A stretch of DNA of 17,441 bases from Sandaracinobacteroides sp031425455. Lineage in GTDB: Bacteria > Pseudomonadota > Alphaproteobacteria > Sphingomonadales > Sphingomonadaceae. The notes below the pieces were generated by a model that worked only from the letters and a program-made list of their open reading frames with translations, did no database searches and was not told the DNA's origin. The position numbers were made by a program, and so were the translations under genes. The DNA lies in contig JANPJJ010000054.1 of NCBI GenBank assembly GCA_031425455.1, positions 1-17,441 on the forward strand. The letters are read 5' to 3'. This document shows, piece after piece, positions 1 through 6,673 of this stretch (positions within the stretch are counted from its first letter, which is position 1; every line of letters begins with the position of its first letter).

Positions 1-1
1 C

Positions 2-343
2 GGCGCGCTCTATGGCTCGGTCAGCGCCAAGGACATCGCCGAGGCGATCGTCGCGTCCGGCCACAAGGTGACGAAGTCGGCGGTCGTGCTCGACAAGCCG
101 ATCAAGGCGCTCGGCATCTCCCAGGTGAAGCTGGTGCTGCACCCGGAAGTCACCGTGGCGGCCAAGGTGAACGTGGCTCGCTCGCCGGAAGAAGCCGAGC
201 TTCAGGCCAAGGGCGTGGACGTGACGCAGGACCTGTTCGAACGCGAGGAAGCAGGCTTCACCGAGGAATATGATCCGAACGCGGAGCCGGGCGCTATGGC
301 GGAAGGTGGTGAGCCGGCCGAAGAACAGCCTTCGGCGGCGTGA
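2..343 (+). CDS. rplI: 50S ribosomal protein L9, C-terminal part (5' end outside window)
   Basis: This is the C-terminal 113 residues of L9, a protein of the large ribosomal subunit that binds 23S rRNA. The frame is open from base 2, so the start lies upstream of the window. The visible part begins with LYGSVSAKDIAEAI, typical of the L9 C-terminal domain, and continues through IKALGISQVKLVLHPEVTVAAKVNV, where the Escherichia coli protein more or less ends. About 50 further residues follow. They are rich in Glu, Asp, Ala and Pro and end EEQPSAA, an acidic, probably disordered tail of the sort I associate with sphingomonad L9. The gene lies upstream of dnaB on the same strand, the classic end of the rpsF-rpsR-rplI-dnaB cluster. 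A GTG at 68 is an internal valine codon, not a start. Confidence 0.93.
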   Translation, partial: GALYGSVSAKDIAEAIVASGHKVTKSAVVLDKPIKALGISQVKLVLHPEVTVAAKVNVARSPEEAELQAKGVDVTQDLFEREEAGFTEEYDPNAEPGAMAEGGEPAEEQPSAA

Positions 344-345
344 TC

Positions 346-366
346 GAAGGGGGCTCTGCCCCCTTC
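346..366 (+). terminator. Perfect 9-bp hairpin after rplI
   Basis: Bases 346-354 pair perfectly with 358-366 around a three-base loop, starting two bases after the rplI stop codon. A pyrimidine-rich stretch follows but no T tract. It may be an RNA 3'-end stabiliser or a weak terminator that works together with the next hairpin. Confidence 0.45.
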
Positions 367-382
367 CTCTCGTCTCCCTCTC

Positions 383-425
383 CCGTCATCTCGTGCTGGA
401 CACGGGGTGACGGCTGAAGTTTTTT
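383..425 (+). terminator. Probable intrinsic terminator between rplI and dnaB
   Basis: Bases 383-395 can pair with 401-413 in a continuous 13-bp stem, two of the pairs being G-U, around a five-base loop (396-400). Six bases later there is a run of six T (420-425). The stem and T run are what an intrinsic terminator needs, although the gap between them is longer than usual. If it works, the ribosomal-protein transcript is at least partly separated from dnaB. Confidence 0.5.
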
Positions 426-461
426 CCCAACTGTCTTTCAGGCGTCCGTCGCCAATCCCCG

Positions 462-470
462 CTATCCACA
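462..470 (+). promoter_or_regulatory. DnaA-box-like 9-mer in the dnaB leader
   Basis: The 9-mer CTATCCACA differs from the DnaA-box consensus TTATCCACA only at its first base. It lies 50 bp upstream of the dnaB start codon, in the 94-bp leader after the terminator-like hairpin. It could let DnaA influence dnaB expression. A single near-match can also arise by chance. Confidence 0.35.
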
Positions 471-519
471 GGGTTCCCCCCTTTCGGGCCGCCTGCGAAA
501 GGCGCATGGAGGCCGGCTT

Positions 520-2007
520 ATGGCCACGCTTCCCAATCTTTCGCTCGTTCAGCCCGGTGGCCCCGAGTCGCCTCGGCTGCCGTTCAATATCGATGCCGAA
601 AAGGCACTGCTCGGCGCCGTTCTGATCGAGAACCGGATGCTGGAGGAAGTGCTGCTGCAGCTGAGGGACGAGCATTTCCACGAGCCGCTGCACGGCCGCA
701 TCTGGGCGCAGGTGAAGCGGCTCGCCGATCTCAACATGGTGGCGAGCCCGGTGACGCTGAGGCCGCTGTTCGAAAGCGACCCGGCGCTGGCCGAGGTGGG
801 CGGACCGGCCTATCTGCTTCGCCTCACCGAAGACCCCTCCGTGCTGATCGCCGCGCGGGACTGTGCGCAGCAGATCTACGACCTGGCGCTGCTGCGCGCA
901 CTGGTGATGGTGGGCGCCGATCTGGTGCAGGCGGCAACGGACACCAGCTCCGAAGTGGCGCCGATGAAGCAGATCGAGGCGGCCGAGGAGGCGCTCTACA
1001 AGGTGGCGGAGACGGGCGAGGTTTCCGGCGCGACGATCGATTTTGCCGGGGCGGCGACCAAGGCCGTCGCCATGGCGGCGAAGGCGATGAAGTCAGGCGG
1101 GCATCTGTCCGGGCTGACAACCGGGCTGACGGGCCTCAACAACAAGATCGGCGGGCTGCACAATTCGGACCTGCTGATCCTGGCCGGGCGACCGGCGATG
1201 GGGAAGACCGCGCTTGCCACCAACATCGCCTTCTCGACCGCGCTGCGCGCCAAGCAGGATGCGCGCGACGGAATCAGTCCGTCGACCGGCGCGCCGGTTG
1301 CGTTCTTCAGCCTGGAAATGTCGGCCGACCAGCTGGCGAACCGGATTCTTGCCGAACAGTCGCGGATCAACTCCGAGAATCTCCGGATGGGGAAGATCAG
1401 CCAGGTGGAGTTCAACGAACTGGCCCGCGCCGCACAGGACCTGCACGACCTGCCGCTGTTCATTGACGATACGCCGGCGCTCAGCATCGCGGCATTGAGG
1501 GCGCGGGCGCGGCGGCTGAAGCGGCAAAAGAAGATCGGGATGATCGTGGTCGATTATCTGCAGCTGCTGCAAGGGACTGCGCGCAACGCCAGCGAAAACC
1601 GGGTGGCGGAAATCTCGGAAGTGACGCGGGGGCTGAAAACCCTGGCGAAGGAGCTGGACATCCCCGTGCTGGCGCTGTCGCAGCTGAGCCGTCAGGTGGA
1701 GAACCGCGAAGACAAGCGGCCGCAGCTGAGCGACCTGCGCGAATCGGGCACGATCGAGCAGGACGCCGACATCGTGCTGTTCGTGTTCCGCGAGGAATAT
1801 TATCATGAAGGGAAGAAGCCCGAGGACGGCAGCGAGAAGTTCCAAGCCTGGCTGGAAAAGGCCGACCGGCTGCGCGGCCGCGCCGAAGTGATCGTGGCGA
1901 AGCAGCGCCACGGCGCGACGGGCACCGTCCCAATGGTGTTCCAGCGCGAGTTCACTCGCTTTTCCGATCCGGCCGAGGGCGACTGGACGCCGGATTATGG
2001 GGATTAG
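520..2007 (+). CDS. dnaB: Replicative DNA helicase DnaB
   Basis: A 495-residue protein, the normal length for DnaB, the hexameric 5'-3' helicase that unwinds DNA at the replication fork and recruits primase. The N-terminal domain begins near RLPFNIDAEKALLGAVLIEN (about residues 20-38). The RecA-like domain carries Walker A at G223-T230 (GRPAMGKT) and a Walker B strand MIVVDYLQLL starting at M341, with D345 as the metal-coordinating Asp. The later motifs LALSQLSRQVENR and LRESGTIEQDADIV are also present. The ATG at 520 is set by a GGAGG at 508-512 with a 7-base gap. I see no intein or frameshift. It lies downstream of rplI in the expected order but behind a probable terminator, so it may use its own promoter. 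Confidence 0.97.
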   Translation: MATLPNLSLVQPGGPESPRLPFNIDAEKALLGAVLIENRMLEEVLLQLRDEHFHEPLHGRIWAQVKRLADLNMVASPVTLRPLFESDPALAEVGGPAYLLRLTEDPSVLIAARDCAQQIYDLALLRALVMVGADLVQAATDTSSEVAPMKQIEAAEEALYKVAETGEVSGATIDFAGAATKAVAMAAKAMKSGGHLSGLTTGLTGLNNKIGGLHNSDLLILAGRPAMGKTALATNIAFSTALRAKQDARDGISPSTGAPVAFFSLEMSADQLANRILAEQSRINSENLRMGKISQVEFNELARAAQDLHDLPLFIDDTPALSIAALRARARRLKRQKKIGMIVVDYLQLLQGTARNASENRVAEISEVTRGLKTLAKELDIPVLALSQLSRQVENREDKRPQLSDLRESGTIEQDADIVLFVFREEYYHEGKKPEDGSEKFQAWLEKADRLRGRAEVIVAKQRHGATGTVPMVFQREFTRFSDPAEGDWTPDYGD

Positions 2008-2053
2008 CAAGTTGCGGGGTGGCGCCGGCTCGGGCTGCTGCTAGGCACGCGCG

Positions 2054-3067
2054 ATGGACTTCCTGTCAGACAATGCCGCCGGCGTTCACCCCGCCGTCGC
2101 AAAGGCCGTGGCGGACGCAGCCGGCCCGCACGCGGCGGGCTATGACGGCGACGATTGGTCGAAGCGGCTCGACGAGGCCTTCTCGGCACTGTTCGAGGCG
2201 CCGGTCCGGGTGTTTGCGGTGCCAAGCGGCACGGCTGCCAACGCGCTGTCGCTGGCAGCGTGCGTGCCGCCCTATGGCGCCGTGTGGTGCCACACCGAGG
2301 CCCATATCCAGATCGACGAGGCCGGCGCCGTCCCGTTCTTCAGCGGCGGCGCCTCGCTGCTGCTCGTGCCCGGTGCCCATGGCAAGCTGACGGTGGACGG
2401 GCTGGACGCCGCCGCATCCCGCCACCGCGGCGACGTCCACCAGCTTCAGCCCGCAGCGCTCAGCCTGACGCAGGCGACCGAAAGCGGCACCGTCTACCGC
2501 CCGGACGAAGTGGCCGAGCTGGCCGGCTGGGCCAGGTCTCGCGGCCTTGCCGTGCAGATGGACGGCGCGCGGTTCGCCAATGCCGTCGTGCATCTGGGCT
2601 GCACGCCGGCCGACATCAGCTGGCGCGCCGGGGTGGACATGCTGTCGTTCGGCTGCATCAAGAACGGCGGCATGTCGGCCGAGGCGATCCTGGTCTTCAC
2701 CCCCGACCTTGCCGCCACGCTCCCGATCCGGCGCAAGCGGGCGGGCATGATGCCTTCGAAGGGGCGGTTCGCGGCAGCGCAGCTGCTGGCGATGATCGAA
2801 ACCGGCGCGTGGCTGGAAAATGCGCGAGCGGCCAATGCGGGCGCCGCACGGCTCGCGCGGGCGCTACCCGACCGCCTGCTGCACCCGGCGGAGGCCAACG
2901 AGCTGTTCCTGCGCCTGACGGCCGACGAACGCGCGGCGCTGCGGACGCAGGGCTTCGGATTCTACGATTGGGAGCTGGAAGGGCCCGACGCTGCCCGCTT
3001 CGTGGTCCGCTGGGACCAGTCGGCCGGCGCGATCGATGCGCTTGCGGCTGCTCTGGGCTCGCTATGA
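2054..3067 (+). CDS. ltaE: Low-specificity L-threonine aldolase (PLP-dependent, fold type I)
   Basis: A 337-residue protein of the threonine/beta-eliminating lyase family. It would cleave L-threonine or L-allo-threonine to glycine and acetaldehyde. The N-terminus MDFLSDNAAGVHPAV and the early YDGDDW motif are family hallmarks. VPSGTAANALSL (about 56-67) forms the phosphate-binding region. QMDGARFANA contains D170, which should contact the PLP ring nitrogen, and R173. The Schiff-base lysine is K203 in FGCIKNGG. Length and domain order are complete. The Shine-Dalgarno is weak (the start is preceded by gcacgcgcg). The stop overlaps the ATG of the downstream exporter (ATGA at 3064-3067), so the two are probably translationally coupled. 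Substrate preference between threonine isomers cannot be told from sequence. Confidence 0.9.
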   Translation: MDFLSDNAAGVHPAVAKAVADAAGPHAAGYDGDDWSKRLDEAFSALFEAPVRVFAVPSGTAANALSLAACVPPYGAVWCHTEAHIQIDEAGAVPFFSGGASLLLVPGAHGKLTVDGLDAAASRHRGDVHQLQPAALSLTQATESGTVYRPDEVAELAGWARSRGLAVQMDGARFANAVVHLGCTPADISWRAGVDMLSFGCIKNGGMSAEAILVFTPDLAATLPIRRKRAGMMPSKGRFAAAQLLAMIETGAWLENARAANAGAARLARALPDRLLHPAEANELFLRLTADERAALRTQGFGFYDWELEGPDAARFVVRWDQSAGAIDALAAALGSL

Positions 3068-3960
3068 ACTCCCGCACCGTCTCGCAGTTCCTGATCGTCG
3101 TGCTGATCTGGGGCACCACCTGGATTGTCATCAAGGGCCAGCTCGGCACGGTGAACCCCAGCTGGTCGGTGGCCTATCGCTTTGCCATTGCCGGCGCGGT
3201 GCTGCTGGGCTGGGCGATCCTGCGCGGCGAGCCGATCCGGGTGCCGCGCAGCAGCCTGCCGTTCCTGGCGGCGGTCGGCGTGCTGCAGTTCGTGCTGAAC
3301 TTCAACTTCGTCTACCGGAGCGAGCTCTATATCCCGTCGGGCATTCCCGCGGTCGCCTTTGCGCTGCTGATGGTTCCGAACGCGCTGCTGGCGGCGCTGT
3401 TCCTCGGTCGCCGGATCAGCCTGAGGTTTATGGCCGGATCGGCGCTGGGCATATTGGGCGTCGGCCTGCTGTTCGCACAGCAGCTGGCCTTCGCCGGAGA
3501 CCCCGCGGCGACGATTACCGGGCTCAGCCTGGTGGTGGCCGGCGTCGTGTCGGCATCGGCCGCCAATGTGATGCAGGCGAGCCCGGCGGCGCTGCGCTAT
3601 CCGCCGACGGCGGGATTGGCGATTGCGATGCTGATCGGCGCGGCCGTGAACGCCGCCGTCGCCTTGGGGGTTGCGGGCGCGCCGCAGTGGGACCCCAGGC
3701 CCGAATATCTGGCCGGCCTCATCTATCTGGCGGTCGTGGCGAGCGCGGTGGCCTTCGCGCTCTATTTCGATCTGATCCGGCGGATCGGCCCGGCCGAAGC
3801 TGCCTGGACCGGCGTTCCGATTCCGATCCTGGCGATGGCGATCTCGACCGTGCTGGAAGGCTATCGCTGGACGCCGATGGCGGCAGTCGGGACAGTGCTG
3901 GCCCTGGCCGGGTTGGTGGTGGCGCTGTGGCAGCCCCGGCGCGGGATGGCTCAGGCGTAA
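3064..3960 (+). CDS. EamA/DMT-family membrane transporter
   Basis: A 298-residue, very hydrophobic protein with about ten predicted membrane segments arranged as two EamA repeats. The first segment is FLIVVLIWGTTWIVIKGQ near the N-terminus, where the WGT(T)W motif is typical of the drug/metabolite transporter superfamily. The second repeat starts near ITGLSLVVAGVVSASAANVM. The short basic tail WQPRRGMAQA should be cytoplasmic. The ATG at 3064 overlaps the aldolase stop by four bases. An open frame extends upstream of this ATG, but it lies wholly inside the aldolase gene in another frame. Family members export amino acids, metabolites or drugs. Coupling to a threonine aldolase makes an amino acid such as threonine or glycine a reasonable guess, but the substrate is unproven. 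Confidence 0.88.
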   Translation: MNSRTVSQFLIVVLIWGTTWIVIKGQLGTVNPSWSVAYRFAIAGAVLLGWAILRGEPIRVPRSSLPFLAAVGVLQFVLNFNFVYRSELYIPSGIPAVAFALLMVPNALLAALFLGRRISLRFMAGSALGILGVGLLFAQQLAFAGDPAATITGLSLVVAGVVSASAANVMQASPAALRYPPTAGLAIAMLIGAAVNAAVALGVAGAPQWDPRPEYLAGLIYLAVVASAVAFALYFDLIRRIGPAEAAWTGVPIPILAMAISTVLEGYRWTPMAAVGTVLALAGLVVALWQPRRGMAQA

Positions 3961-3972
3961 CTGCGGAGCAGC

Positions 3973-4437
3973 TCAGGCATAAGCCCCGCGCAGATACATC
4001 AGGGGCTGGCGCTCCCCGGCGGAACGGAAGCTGTCGATCCGGCCGATCAGCACCAGATGATCGCCGGCATCCACTTCGGAAACGGTGGCGCAGGCGAAAT
4101 TGGCGCAGGCGCCTTCCAGCAGCAGCACGCCCGATTCCGATTCGACCCACTCGCCTTCGCTGAAACGGTCGACCCCGCGCTGGGCAAATCGCTCGGCGAT
4201 GCCGCGCTGCCCCGCCGACAGCACATTGACCCCGAACACGCCGGTGCGCCGGATCGCCGGCAGGCTAGAGGCATATTTGCCCGGGCAGACCAGCAGCAGC
4301 GGCGGATCGAGCGATACCGAGGTGAAGCTATTGGCGGTAAAGCCCACCGGCACGCGCTGATCGTCGAAGCTGGTAACGATGGTCACCCCGGTGGCGAAAC
4401 AGCCGAAGGCGTCACGAAGGGCTCGATGGTCGGTCAT
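3973..4437 (-). CDS. Flavin reductase-like, FMN-binding split-barrel protein
   Basis: A 154-residue protein of the flavin reductase (HpaC/NtaB-like) family. These proteins bind FMN or FAD in a split beta-barrel and use NAD(P)H to supply reduced flavin to a partner monooxygenase. The N-terminal half shows the family signature from FATGVTIVTSF through GFTANSFTSVSLDPPLLLVC (about residues 13-52). The C-terminal half has the usual DHLVLIGRIDSF and a final PLMYLRGAYA. I chose the ATG at 4437; an in-frame GTG at 4446 would add three residues, and neither has a good ribosome-binding site. The gene is convergent with the EamA transporter, 12 bp away. No flavin monooxygenase is encoded in the window, so its partner is unknown. 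Confidence 0.87.
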   Translation of the reverse strand: MTDHRALRDAFGCFATGVTIVTSFDDQRVPVGFTANSFTSVSLDPPLLLVCPGKYASSLPAIRRTGVFGVNVLSAGQRGIAERFAQRGVDRFSEGEWVESESGVLLLEGACANFACATVSEVDAGDHLVLIGRIDSFRSAGERQPLMYLRGAYA

Positions 4438-4500
4438 GCCAGCCACTTTGCGGCCGCAACGGGGCTTGGCAAGGGCGAACTGCCTCCAGGGTCCGGGGGA

Positions 4501-4749
4501 TCACCCTCCCGGAAGACGGGCGTGGGTGATGACGCGGCGTGACCACCATCGGTCGTGCAGGGCGAAAGCGAAGGTCTGGACGATCGGCTCGATGATGCCG
4601 ATCGCCAGGGCCTTGCGCCAATCAGATGTCAGTACGTAAGCAACCGCGATGGCGACGACCAAGTGCATTACCGCATAGCTCAACGTCTTCCACAGCCGGG
4701 GCTCGCTTCGCACCACCAGATCGGAGTGCTGGTGGATGCAGCCATGCAC
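4501..4749 (-). CDS. DUF2061-type small membrane protein
   Basis: An 82-residue protein with two membrane-spanning stretches, roughly TLSYAVMHLVVAIAVAYVL and ALAIGIIEPIVQTFAFAL, followed by LHDRWW and a basic tail. The pattern SEPRLWKTLSYAVMH, then two helices containing GIIEP, then HDRWW, matches my knowledge of the DUF2061 family, whose function is unknown. The likely start is a GTG at 4749, three bases after the catalase stop codon. A G-rich AGGGG about 8 bases upstream could serve as ribosome-binding site, which suggests coupling to the catalase. An alternative is a later GTG near residue 12. It probably sits in the inner membrane. Confidence 0.78.
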   Translation of the reverse strand: MHGCIHQHSDLVVRSEPRLWKTLSYAVMHLVVAIAVAYVLTSDWRKALAIGIIEPIVQTFAFALHDRWWSRRVITHARLPGG

Positions 4750-4752
4750 CGG

Positions 4753-5715
4753 TCAGCCCCTGCCCGCCGTCTCGCTGCCCGCCGTCTCGCTGTCCGCCTT
4801 CTCGCGGTTCACCGGGTCGCTATCCGCTGCCTCCAATGTCGTTCGCCCGGCGCCGGGGCCGGCCCCCAGATCCGCGCCGGTAATGGGGTCGGCGGCCGGG
4901 TTGGAGGCAGTGCGGCCGATCAGCGCTTCCAGCGCAGCTTCCTCCTCTGGCGAAATCATCACGGTCGCGGTCCCGTCGCCGCCGTCGAGCGCCGGGGTCG
5001 GCCCGTCGTCGCGATCCCACAGCTCGCCCGCATTCCACGGGCCGTCGGTGTCGCCGGATCCTTGCGAAGCGTTCACATAAAGGTTGGCGTAGCGCTCGAT
5101 GCCGGGGTTCTTGCCGGCCGGGAAGTTCTCCTCGATGGCATACAGCGCCTTCTCGAAGGATTTCTGGTGCGCGATTTCGCGCGTCATCAGGAAGCCCAGC
5201 GCATCTTTGATGCCAGGGTCGTCGGTCGCGTTGATCAGCCGCTCGTAAACGATCTTCGCACGGCTTTCGGCCGCGATGTTGGATCGGAGGTCGCAGGTTG
5301 GGTCACCGCGGCTGTCGACATAGGCGGCCGTCCACGGCACGCCGCTGCTATTGGTGAGCGCGGGCCCGCCGCCATAGAGAATGGCCTGGGTGTGGCTGTT
5401 GCCGCCGCTGTTCAGCGACATGTACATGTCCGCCTCGGTCATCGCGGCCTCTGAGAGCGACGCCTTGATGCCCTTGTTCAGCATGGCGACGATGGAACCG
5501 ATCACCTCCAGGTGAGACAGTTCCTCGGTGGCGATGTCGAGCAGCAAGTCCTTCCGGCCCGGATCGACTTCGCCCAACCCTTGCGTGAAATAGCGCATCG
5601 CAGCCGCCAATTCGCCATCGGGGCCACCGAACTGCTCCAGCAGAAGGGAGGCGAGCACCGGGTCGGGCTCGGCCACGCGGACGGTATACTGCAGTCGCTT
5701 GTTGTGCATGAACAT
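4753..5715 (-). CDS. Manganese catalase (non-haem)
   Basis: A 320-residue dimanganese catalase that converts hydrogen peroxide to water and oxygen. The ferritin-like four-helix bundle occupies about residues 15-190. All five expected metal ligands are visible: E35, E65 and H68 (in TEELSHLE), E150 (in IAAESRAK) and H183 (in REIAHQKSF). These match the spacing in the Lactiplantibacillus plantarum enzyme. The ATG at 5715 follows a GGAG about 10 bases upstream; an ATG two codons later is possible. The C-terminal tail is acidic and glycine-rich and ends in a short imperfect repeat (SETAGSETAG). The gene lies between a crotonase and a DUF2061 gene on the same strand. The enzyme is presumably cytoplasmic, as no signal peptide is seen. 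Confidence 0.95.
   Translation of the reverse strand: MFMHNKRLQYTVRVAEPDPVLASLLLEQFGGPDGELAAAMRYFTQGLGEVDPGRKDLLLDIATEELSHLEVIGSIVAMLNKGIKASLSEAAMTEADMYMSLNSGGNSHTQAILYGGGPALTNSSGVPWTAAYVDSRGDPTCDLRSNIAAESRAKIVYERLINATDDPGIKDALGFLMTREIAHQKSFEKALYAIEENFPAGKNPGIERYANLYVNASQGSGDTDGPWNAGELWDRDDGPTPALDGGDGTATVMISPEEEAALEALIGRTASNPAADPITGADLGAGPGAGRTTLEAADSDPVNREKADSETAGSETAGRG
4760..4804. repeat. Three tandem 15-bp repeats in the end of the catalase gene
   Basis: Units 4760-4774 and 4775-4789 are identical (ctgcccgccgtctcg). Unit 4790-4804 differs at two positions. On the minus strand they encode the five-residue repeat near the catalase C-terminus (SETAG twice, preceded by the variant EKADS). 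Because the unit is a multiple of three, copy-number change would lengthen or shorten the tail without shifting the frame. Confidence 0.85.
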
Positions 5716-5760
5716 GGGTCTGTCGCTCCGCTGTCGAGCCGGACGGCTCCTGCAGATGAC

Positions 5761-5785
5761 AATCGATCGGGCCCGACCCAGTTCC
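5761..5785 (-). promoter_or_regulatory. Possible EcfG-like general-stress promoter before the catalase
   Basis: On the minus strand there is GGAAC (5785-5781), followed after 15 bases by CGAT. The alphaproteobacterial EcfG consensus is GGAAC, a 16-17 base gap and CGTT, so the -35 is exact but the -10 has one mismatch and the spacing is one base short. The position, about 45 bp before the catalase ATG, is suitable. This is a weak match. Confidence 0.2.
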
Positions 5786-5791
5786 GCCTTT

Positions 5792-6592
5792 TCAGCCGCC
5801 CGTGAAAGAGGCCGGACGCTTTTGCAGAAAAGCCGTGACTCCCTCGGCGAAGTCGGCGCTTCGGCCGGCTGCCATCTGGTTGCGGCGCTCCACCATCAGG
5901 GCTTCGGTCAGGCTCTTGTCCAGGCAGTCGCGGATGCCTTGCCGGATGAGGGTAAGCGCCCGGGTCGGCCCGGCGGCGAGCTTTGCCGCGATTTCGCGGG
6001 CGCGACCCATCAGCGCCGCGTCGTCCACCACTTCGGAGACCATGCCCCAGGCCTCCGCCTGCTCGGCAGAAATGCGCTCGCCCAGCATCATCATGCGGGT
6101 GGCGCGGGCACGGCCCACCATTCGCGGCAGCATCCAGGTGGACCCCACATCGGGCACCAGCCCGATGTTGACAAAGGCCTGGAGGAAATAGGCGCTGCGC
6201 CCCGCGACGATGATGTCGCCGGCGAGCGCGTAGGAACAGCCGGCGCCGGCGGCCGGTCCGTTGACGGCGGTGACGAACGGCACGGGCAGCGCGAAGAGCC
6301 GTTCGAGGAGCACGTTGAAGTGGGTTTCCAGCACCTTGCCGGCATCGATCGGCCCACTGCCGCCGCCCCCGCCTGCACCGCTGGCCGACAGGTCCGCGCC
6401 GGACGAGAAGCCGCGACCGGCCCCCGTCAAGAGCAGGCAGCGCGCCTTCGACGTGCCGTCGCGGAGGGTGTCCACGGCGGCGATCATCTCGGCGATCACT
6501 TCGGTGTTCAGCGAGTTCAGCCGCTCGGGGCGGTTGATGGTGAGCGTGGCGACGCCGTCTTCCTCGGCCCAGGTGATGTGCTCGAATTTCAT
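5792..6592 (-). CDS. Enoyl-CoA hydratase/isomerase family protein, PaaG-like
   Basis: A 266-residue crotonase-fold protein acting on an acyl-CoA thioester. The oxyanion-hole regions GRGFSSGADL (59-68) and VNGPAAGAGCSYALAGD (110-126) are present. By comparison with rat crotonase, the two catalytic glutamates E144 and E164 are missing (Ser and Phe align there), while D148 in GLVPDVGSTW is present. That aspartate position is the one used by PaaG-type isomerases and 4-chlorobenzoyl-CoA dehalogenase, so ring-epoxide or double-bond isomerisation is more likely than simple hydration. An unusual glycine-rich stretch (GAGGGGGSG, 72-80) lies in the variable loop. The ATG at 6592 has a strong GGAGG eight bases upstream. 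No other phenylacetate-pathway gene is visible nearby, so the true substrate is unknown. Confidence 0.88.
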   Translation of the reverse strand: MKFEHITWAEEDGVATLTINRPERLNSLNTEVIAEMIAAVDTLRDGTSKARCLLLTGAGRGFSSGADLSASGAGGGGGSGPIDAGKVLETHFNVLLERLFALPVPFVTAVNGPAAGAGCSYALAGDIIVAGRSAYFLQAFVNIGLVPDVGSTWMLPRMVGRARATRMMMLGERISAEQAEAWGMVSEVVDDAALMGRAREIAAKLAAGPTRALTLIRQGIRDCLDKSLTEALMVERRNQMAAGRSADFAEGVTAFLQKRPASFTGG

Positions 6593-6673
6593 GGCTCGGA
6601 CCTCCGGTTGAGCGGACGGTCTAGCCTGCCCTCAGCGGGAAAGGCCGCTCGGCATATGGGGAGGGTGGGGGCG

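Noticed and set aside
2155..3063. Long open frame leading into the EamA transporter, suggesting a 601-residue fusion
   Set aside because: It lies inside the threonine aldolase gene in another frame and its translation is Arg/Pro/Gly-rich with no membrane character. The ATG at 3064 gives a complete transporter.
4760..4804. Short direct repeats as a CRISPR array
   Set aside because: The units are 15 bp with no spacers and lie in frame within the catalase gene.
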